DNA from: Diphasiastrum complanatum
Lineage: Eukaryota; Streptophyta; Lycopodiopsida; Lycopodiales; Lycopodiaceae
Direction: 5' to 3'
DNA: 64,000 nucleotides
Assembly (NCBI GenBank): GCA_029204225.1
Contig: CM055092.1
Coordinates: forward strand, 26,704,320-26,768,319
The notes under the pieces are model-generated. The model was not told the origin of the DNA, did no database searches, and saw nothing but the letters and a program-made list of their open reading frames with translations. The position numbers were made by a program, and so were the translations under genes. Below are positions 56,660 to 64,000 of this stretch, one piece after another (position 1 is the first letter of the stretch; the number at the start of each line of letters is the position of its first letter).

Positions 56660-57464
56660 AACGCAGCTGCAGCAAGTAAAAGTCTCAACTAGGTGCAATA
56701 AACCCAAAACAACAGCGCCCCTCACTTCGCCATCTCCATCTAACAGGTGATCAAGCTCTGAGTCCCAGAAAACAAGCAGCAATAGCTGATAATCAAGCCC
56801 TCAGTCCCAGAATGAAAGCAGCATCAAGCTTGAGCTCTCAGTCCAAAAAATAAAGTAGCATGAGTTTGAAGTATAGTCTCATTAAAGCTCAGGTTGAGCT
56901 GCAGACGAATGACAGATAGTCTTGTCGTCTGCTAGAGATGCGACAATCCTTTTTTCTTCCATGGGCTCGCATATAGACAGTGATATCGCTCCTCAGTCAT
57001 GCATCTGCCAGCTCCTAAAGATGGAAAGCTGCCTAATCCGTGCACAGAGCTCAGTCTAAAAGTTGAACTACCTTTTAGAGTTGATCACGGCGTTGCTGGG
57101 ACCATCCACCCTGATCAAAGAACATAAGAGAGATCTCAGACATGCAGCAACATCCACCATAGCTAAACTGCAGCTAACAAAGCTTTCAAGTAAGTGCAGC
57201 TACTACAGTTCAAGCAAGCAGGTGCTGCAGAATAATACAGCATTCACCATAGCTAAACTACCAACAAAGCTTTCATGTGAGTGCAGCTACTATGGCTCAA
57301 GCAAGCAGATGCTGCAGGAGAGTTGGAGCTAAATGCATGCTGGAGCTGACTCCCACAGAGATAGAATCAGAGATGAATGGAGATGGGGACAAGTGTCTAT
57401 CCTGATCAGTTGAGGGGGAGGATGCAATAGCAATAGCCATAGCAATAGGCATTGGCAATAGAGG

Positions 57465-57497
<33 letters not shown>

Positions 57498-57600
57498 ATG
57501 AATATATGAACAGGTGGATAATGATCATGATGATGAGCACAAATCAGTGCTCCCCAAACACTCATAAAGTCTTGCACCCCATTGTTGGAATTGGGTTGAG
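56660..57600 (-). promoter_or_regulatory. GRF upstream region
   Basis: Probable 5' UTR (with an acceptor-like TACTTGCTGCAG ending near 56667) and promoter. It contains three degenerate repeats of about 45 bp with TCAAGC..CTCAGTCCCA text (56750-56860), a tandem duplication of about 88 bp (57141-57230 and 57231-57317, both with AGCTAAACT and AAAGCTTTCA), and a (GAT)n microsatellite at 57467-57496. TATA and start site were not placed. Confidence 0.45.
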
Positions 57601-60600
57601 CTCATTTTAAACCAACAATGTAATGACACTAGGCTCCCAAAGATCTAACACCAGGGAGATATGATTCCATCTCCCCCGATCTAACGGTGGGGAGATAAGA
57701 TCAATTTAAAGAGAGATGGTGATATCACCCACCCTCACCATCACATGATTGATGCAACCATGGCTAACTTGTGAGTCATGACGCAAAATATGCTCATTCT
57801 TGGAATTTATGGCATTTTACTTATAAACTTAGATGATCTTTTTTAGCTTTGCCCCTATAATAGTAAGTTGTTGTGACTATATGCTAGAAGACGAGATGTC
57901 ACTCCTATGTGAATTTGAGCATTAAAACGAGTCGGGCATTTTTTTTATTTTCTAAAATGCAATGACTATTTTTACTTATTTCAACGATTTCAATGCCTTT
58001 TGCGCAAGGCAAAGCTTTTCATGATATATTAATCACCTTGTTTATAATTATATTAGTTTTAACCACCAATGACATACATGCATGCACCTCAAGTTCACTA
58101 CAAACTAATCCAAATGTCGAATGGATACTAAAAAAAATTAACATGTTTAATATTTCAAAATTTCTATGAAATTTTTGTATTTTTTTGGGAGGATAAAATT
58201 TCAAATTTTCTTATAGTTAGTGATTACATTGGCACCAAGAGACACTTGTCAAATTTCCTTGATAATTTCCTACCCCAATGCCTACAACTTGAAAGCCCTA
58301 AAGCTAGGCATTGAGCCTGCTCAATTATGACGTAATTAAATATTCTATGAGAAGTGTTAAACCCAAGATGTGGGTAAGGTAGTTTTGGTTATAAATTTGC
58401 ACACAAGCGTTTTATTGCTTTTGTTAAAACATTGCCAATTTTTCACAGAGTTGTGTCAAAAATACTTTATGAGCATTGTCATATATAAAGTGGATGAGGC
58501 TCGAATGAATGCAAGTAAAAAAAAAAGTCATGGCCCACCAACTTAGGAGTAAAGGAGTGCTCCAAACACTTTACTTAGGATTGAGATAATCTATTTTTTG
58601 ACGATTGTGGGTTTTGTATAGTGAGATTCTTGGCTGAGGGATTTCATGTTTTAGAAACCCTCGGGCCCTCAAACATTAGCTTTCGGATCAAAGAGCTGCA
58701 AGACTTCTCTTAGGGAGATTAGTGTTCACCTCTTGAGAGATTGTAATCACCTCCAAGATCATCAATTCTCTTTTAATAGCGAAAAGCCCCAACCAAGGGC
58801 TTTTGTGTTTTAAGAACCTCGGGCCCTCAAACATTAGTTGTGGGTTTGAAGGAGTGCTCCAAACACTTCCGTGGGAGGTTAGGAGGCCAATGATCACCTT
58901 GAAGATAATCTATATTTTGAGGGCTATGAATTTTTTTTATAGTGGACAACCCCAACCCAACACACTTTTCAAGTTTGAAGAACCCAAGCGCCTAAAATTC
59001 TCAGGCTTGCAACCCAAGGAGAAGCTCTACTTTTATTGATATATATAATTCTAATAGCTCATTTTTAAGTTTGGATAAAATGTGGTCATTAGAGGGTAGC
59101 TCAAACCGAGGGTGTTGTGTAATTCCCAAACAATACAGAAAAAAAAAAAAAAAAAAACAAGCAGCTCTATTATGGTTGATACTACTTTAATTTATATTGT
59201 TGATTGTGAGCTCATGTAAAATCTTATCAAATAAGGTGTAATGTCTCCACTTAGACAAAAGGGATAGGTGTTTAGATTTTTGAAGGGGGCTGTGATTTTT
59301 GAAAATTGTTGATTTCTTCATCACTCAACTCAATTTTTCACTGAGTGGTTGGCCTCTAGCTACCTAATTTGCCTATTCATACAAGAAAACAATAATGGTT
59401 AAAGGTTAAAGCCCTCCAACTAGTCAAATTTACCCTTAATTATGCATGGCTAGAGTCTAGAGTAAGGACAAAACTAACAACTAAATCTAACAACCTCAAT
59501 TAGTTGAATATCTACCCACTATAATTAAAAATTCAAGAGTCAAGCCTCCATTTCCGCATCGCTTGATGACAGATGTTTGGGCCACTTCCAAATGCATAGC
59601 AAATTAATTTTCATTGGTTCAAAACTTGAACCAATAATAATTTGTTGACATACATGTAAGGTATTGAGTCATTATACTTGTACCACTACATCATCAAGAC
59701 TATCACTTTGACTACAAATATGTATCATCATGTGATGTTTGTCATGTCACCCAAGGGGTATGCCTCCCACGCAAATTTAAACATATATATAACAAAGGAT
59801 CAAGCCTTATTGGGATAAGAACAAAAGGCTCGCTTGTGTTAACTATCGAGCCTTTGTCCTTGTGGTGACTGTAGGTGCAGCAACCAATGCCAAAACGTTT
59901 TGCATGCTCAAATCATGTTTCTAAGATGCGAGGCTCTCCTTTGGGGAGAGAATAATGTTACGTATGAGTTTGTTATTAAATGCACTTCATTTTCAACTTT
60001 GCCACGATTGAAGTTGTTGTGATGATTCTAGCAATGATGTATAAAATGAAACTGATCAAAGGCAAATTGAAATTTACGGGTGAAGGGCAAAAAGCTGAGT
60101 GGTCACCTCCTGGATAAATTTGAGCATTTAAATGAGTTTCTTTTTATTTCTTGATTCTTGTAGAACACAATTTTGTTTTCTGTTGATTTTTCAACAATTC
60201 AAATGTTTTGCACAAGGCAAAGGTTCTCGTGATGTATCAATCACCTTGTTTATTAATGCTAATATGGCATTGTCTAGCTCTAACTTTTATTTATGAAGGG
60301 CTAAATGAGTATAATGTATGTTTCATTGGATTAAAGCTTTTTAAATTCAATAAATTGTTTTGATGAGCATAATAAGTCCTGTGTCTCACGACACTTTAAA
60401 TTTACTTATAACTTAAAATCATATTAGTATCTATTAAACATAAAATGTTCTAAAAAAAAAAGGTAATTATGTCTATAATCTATGGTCAGCTTTCTTCGAG
60501 AAAAAAAAAAAAAGGTAATTATTTTGAAGCTAATGTATTCAAGTTTTTTTTAGCTAATTTTATTTTCAAGGAGTGGATTTTCAAATCATGCCAATTTTTT

Positions 60601-62516
60601 AAGGGACTCAAGAAGAATTGGGCAAAGTATCACAAACAAACTTATATGACCAATTTTGTAAAACTACTTGGGCTAAGAAATGAGAATAAAACAATATATT
60701 CTGGATAAAATGAGTATTATAAGGATGGATTTAAATTAATTGAAAGGATTATTGTTTGGCCCATTTCTTTTACCACCCATTTTTGTGTCGTGGCAAGTGA
60801 GTTGATAGGTGGCAAATGACCACCCCTCTTTCATTAGACTATTGCAGCTTGTTGGCTTGTTTAAGTTAGTATTATGTCATTGGTCCATTTTCCTTATTTT
60901 GTTAGCCAATGCCCCTAAATACAAAAGCCACATTGATTTGCCTCCAAGTGTTAACGGATGGGTGGGGGAGTGTACTTCGAACCACCAATGTAGTGACAAT
61001 GGTGGGCTCCCCAAAGATCTAAGGGTGGGGAGATATGATACCATCTTGGAGAGATGGTAGTATCAACCACCCGAGTCACCAATAGATGGTTGTTGCACCA
61101 TGATTGACTTGCGAGTTAAGCTTGCCCATAATGGACCATGTCACACCCCGTGCCATTCAAGCTCATTGTAAAAGAGGGAAGACCTTTTTTTCACCTTTGG
61201 ACCAATGGCACATATCCATTTTTAACATGGCCTTATAGCATCACATAGTAAAACCACATTTATTCCTAGAAAAAAAAGTAGCATGAGCATTTATTTTCTT
61301 AGCACTAGTATCAAGGATGAGGATTGGCCTTGTAGGTAGCAAATGCCTTATTGCGTTTAAATAAAGTGAAAAGTTTATGTGAGTAAGTATCAATGTAGAT
61401 GAGATTAAAAGAATAGGGGAATAAAACTTTTAAAATTCAATTTTTGAATAGAATAGGATTATTTTTTCACCAATAAAAACACCTCAAGATTTATTTCTTT
61501 TATGGTCAAATTTCATGATCATTATGTGGCAAGCTACCCTAAAGCTCTAGCCCATGCAAGGCATTACACATGTATTTGCTTGAGTAGCTTAAAAAAAAAA
61601 AACAAAAGACTAAAAAACCATTCAATGGTCTATGCTAGGCAGAGCCTTTGTGCCTTTATAGGCCCTAACCTCAACAAATTGGCCCTTAGTCACAAAAGGC
61701 CCCATATTGAAGATTTACACCTAACTAAAATTTTGTTAGATCTATAGTTTGAATGGTAGTAAGTCATTTTGAAAATTAAAAATGTGTCTCTCACTTAAGG
61801 CAAGCTAGATAGATGCGTCCATGTGGCAATGCTTATTAGGCTTGAATCCACTCAACTCATGGAAACTAGACACCAAATAATAAAAGAGAAAAAAAATCTA
61901 AGGATAGCCCTTTTATCAATGGAGGCTACTACCTTCAAATTCCATGATGCCAAATGCTCATATAAGCTTTCCATTTTATTGCCACCTCACAAAGAGAAAA
62001 CCTTTGTGTGCCATAGAGTAAAACCTTTCGCCTTAGCCTTATGTGGGCTACCAATGATTGAATGACGCAACACTAAATCTTCTACCAAAACTTCGATGTG
62101 TGGATTCAATGACATAACAAAGAGCAGCACTTGGAAGGTCCAAGTGTCAAGTGTCATTTAGTCATGGGTTGTCCACATCAACCGCATGAGACAAGGCCTT
62201 TTTTGGCTTTCTAAAAGCTTTGATGAACAAAATATGGCAACAAACTCCCACTTGGCATTATTTGGGGGAAGTCTAGGGCCTCAACTTGAAATGGGAAGGA
62301 CAAATATTTCCCTTCAAAAGTGGCTTGTTAGGTCCTTTTTGGAGGGGGATTGGTCTCGTCAAAGAGTCCTAAAAGAGGAAGGGCCCACATTGCCCTTATG
62401 TCAGTGACCGAGGAAAACCACTTCCAACCCTAGTGGCCCGCTTGATCGCCTTGTGCTCCCCCCGCCGATAGAAGTTTTCAAGGCTTCCAAGAGCATGGTC
62501 GGAGGAGGGTGAGGTA
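57601..62516. other. Intergenic region with shuffled dispersed repeats
   Basis: No gene recognised. Two repeats each occur twice: about 57600-57785 with 60975-61125 (CAAAGATCTAA, GGTGGGGAGATA), and about 57890-58045 with 60095-60255 (TTTGAGCATT, AAGGCAAAG, TCAATCACCTTG). Their order is reversed between the two sites. A third repeat (CTCGGGCCCTCAAACATTAG) occurs at about 58662 and 58812. An A-run lies at about 59140-59158. Confidence 0.5.
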
Positions 62517-62830
62517 TGAAGGTCAATTCAATTCTTATCCAAGAAGAACTTCGAAGGAAGTCAAATGATGTTTCTATATTAGACAAGTCAATCGCACTAT
62601 ATTTGAAGAAAAGCAACACTCGAAAAACTTTGCTATCGATATTTCAAAGTCAGACACACAACCAACACAACAGAAAAAGTCAAACAACATCATGCCAAAC
62701 TCTTCTACAAGTATTACAAGAAGAAAGGACATGATACAAAGGACTACAAAATCCTAGCGGCAAAGAACGAGAGCAGAAATATTGTGGAACAGCTCTCCTG
62801 TTACAATCAGCTGCTAGATGCAAAAACAGT
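62517..62830 (+). pseudogene. Copia Gag relic with altered zinc knuckle
   Basis: An open piece from about 62517 (LIQEELRRKSND) resembles the end of copia Gag. In a shifted frame at 62706-62753 there is a zinc-knuckle layout with spacing 2-4-4 and the histidine kept (KKKGHDTKD), but all three cysteine positions are Tyr codons (TAC). There are no flanking pol or LTR. It is a dead fragment. Confidence 0.55.
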
Positions 62831-63430
62831 CTAATAGAAAGCTTATGCTAAGTATAATCACAACTTTAATGTTTTAATTGCCCAACAAGATCTTAAAAAT
62901 TAGTTCATACTCATAAAAACAAGAGTACAGTCCACCGAAGAGAAGAAATGGTTTGTGTATGTGGTAATACTGGAAATCAGATTCAATATGAAGTTTAGTT
63001 CTGAAATAGATGGAAGAGCAGTATGATATCGCGAGTTCCTCAGGCGTCAAAGACAACCATCGTCTGATCAGAAGCGAAGGAGTCGTATTACAACCAAAAA
63101 TGGCGGCGTAACTGGGAGGCCCAAAATCATTTGTCTCATGGTCGGAGCATCACGTAGAGTGTGCCTGGATAATCTATTTATACAATTCATCCATGTATTA
63201 ATTACATTAAATGTTTTTCACCTAATTAGGTAAGTCATTGTACTTGGAAGCATTTGGCTTTTGTGACAACTATACATAGTACATACGGTCAACGAATCAG
63301 GGAATTTTGAAGCGGACGAGGACGCTGCAAATAGAGCTCTCACTTCACATTTTATGTGAAGTGGCTTTCTCTCACTTCGCATTTTTTGGAAGTCGTTGGG
63401 AATGTTCCTCGTTGAAAATAGATGACTGTC
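62831..63430. other. Intergenic sequence
   Basis: No gene, domain or repeat recognised. Confidence 0.4.
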
Positions 63431-63665
63431 GGGTTTTCTCTCTCTTCAGGATTTTGCGAAAAAGCCGACAGTGCCCTTTAAAGGGCAACAGTATCCTTTG
63501 AAAAACTAACAGTGTCCTCAAAACAAGTTAACTTCTTCAAAATAGTTGAAAGGAAGAAGTTTAAGGCAAGTGTCGCTTTTTGGAAAAAGTCGACATTGTC
63601 GCATTTCCAGGCAATACGAAAAAGCCGACACTGTTGCAAAAACTAATTTGTGAACTATGCTGAAG
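63431..63665. repeat. Degenerate hairpin repeats before the minisatellite
   Basis: Scattered copies of GAAAAAGCCGACA-type text (63458, 63617) and related GTCGCTTTTTGGAAAAAG (63571). A perfect 16-bp palindrome TGCCCTTTAAAGGGCA lies at 63472-63487. They look like older, diverged units of the array that follows. Confidence 0.6.
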
Positions 63666-63769
63666 TGTCGCTTTTTGGGAAAAGCCGACACTGTCGCTTT
63701 TCGGGAAAAGCCGACATTGTCGCTTTTTGGGAAAAGCCGACACAGTTGCTTTTCGGGGAAAGCCGACAT
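63666..63769. repeat. 26-bp minisatellite of self-complementary units
   Basis: Four head-to-tail 26-bp units (63666, 63692, 63718, 63744). Each has the form TGTCGCTTTT-nGGG-AAAGCCGACA, so the halves pair into a hairpin with one mismatch. Units 1 and 3 match each other best, as do 2 and 4, suggesting doubling of a dimer. Confidence 0.9.
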
Positions 63770-63789
63770 TGTGAAAAAGATAGTTTATT

Positions 63790-63869
63790 TTTGCAGACTG
63801 TAGTAACACTTAGAGTATTTCTGCAAACTGTTGTGACACTTAGTGTATTTCTGCAGACTGTTGAAAAAG
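63790..63869. repeat. 30-bp tandem repeat
   Basis: Two full units and one partial unit of GCAGACTGTTGTGACACTTA plus GTGTATTTCT-like text, directly after the 26-bp array and unrelated to it in sequence. Confidence 0.85.
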
Positions 63870-64000
63870 TAATGTAAATTTGTAGACTTGTTCTAAATGC
63901 TAGTTCTTGGAAGTCCTTGAAGATGGCCAAGTCTTTAATGACTTCAAGTAATTGAACTTAACATCTGAACTTAAAATTATGATAGGATTGGTTACCCTTT

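Noticed and set aside
63666-63769. CRISPR-like array
   Set aside because: Units are contiguous without spacers, each is self-complementary, and the surroundings are plant nuclear DNA.

Overview
The window looks like nuclear DNA of a land plant with a repeat-rich genome. Three spliced host genes, all on the minus strand, sit in nested, mostly broken retrotransposons. No CRISPR, tRNA, rRNA or bacterial operon structure was seen.

Host genes, worked out by joining exons whose splice sites and phases agree: (1) an armadillo-repeat gene resembling radial spoke protein RSPH14/RSP14 (first exon 20447-20674, last confident exon 9885-9946); (2) a complete 262-residue GNAT N-acetyltransferase with a probable organelle transit peptide, in eight exons from 43035 down to 29272; (3) a complete 681-residue GROWTH-REGULATING FACTOR (QLQ plus WRC domains), in four exons from 56659 down to 54007. 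An axonemal gene beside a GRF suggests a plant lineage with swimming sperm (fern, lycophyte, bryophyte, cycad or Ginkgo). That is an inference from one weakly identified gene.

Layout. 1-9.2 kb: a LINE (ORF1, endonuclease, reverse transcriptase, all minus), split by a Ty3/gypsy chromovirus (88-5317) that itself holds a copia fragment. 9.3-20.7 kb: the RSPH14-like gene, with a 9.6-kb intron carrying several gypsy and copia fragments. 20.7-29.2 kb: intergenic, with a palindrome-ended element, a second copy of a copia LTR, and two copia fragments in opposite orientation. 29.3-43.0 kb: the GNAT gene; its fourth intron (about 10.1 kb) holds a gypsy deletion derivative, gypsy pol split by a young copia element with a perfect 5-bp target duplication, and a second copy of the chromovirus. 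43-54 kb: AT-rich intergenic DNA with microsatellites, a copia remnant and a 0.26-kb tandem duplication. 54-57.4 kb: GRF and its upstream region. 57.4-64 kb: intergenic dispersed repeats, a copia gag relic whose zinc-knuckle cysteines all read tyrosine, and a hairpin-forming 26-bp minisatellite.

The three host genes have no obvious joint pathway. The main story is host genes that keep consistent splicing phases while their introns absorb kilobases of nested retroelements, plus several short self-complementary repeats that known families do not readily explain. Functional names come from motif recognition by eye; no database search was possible.
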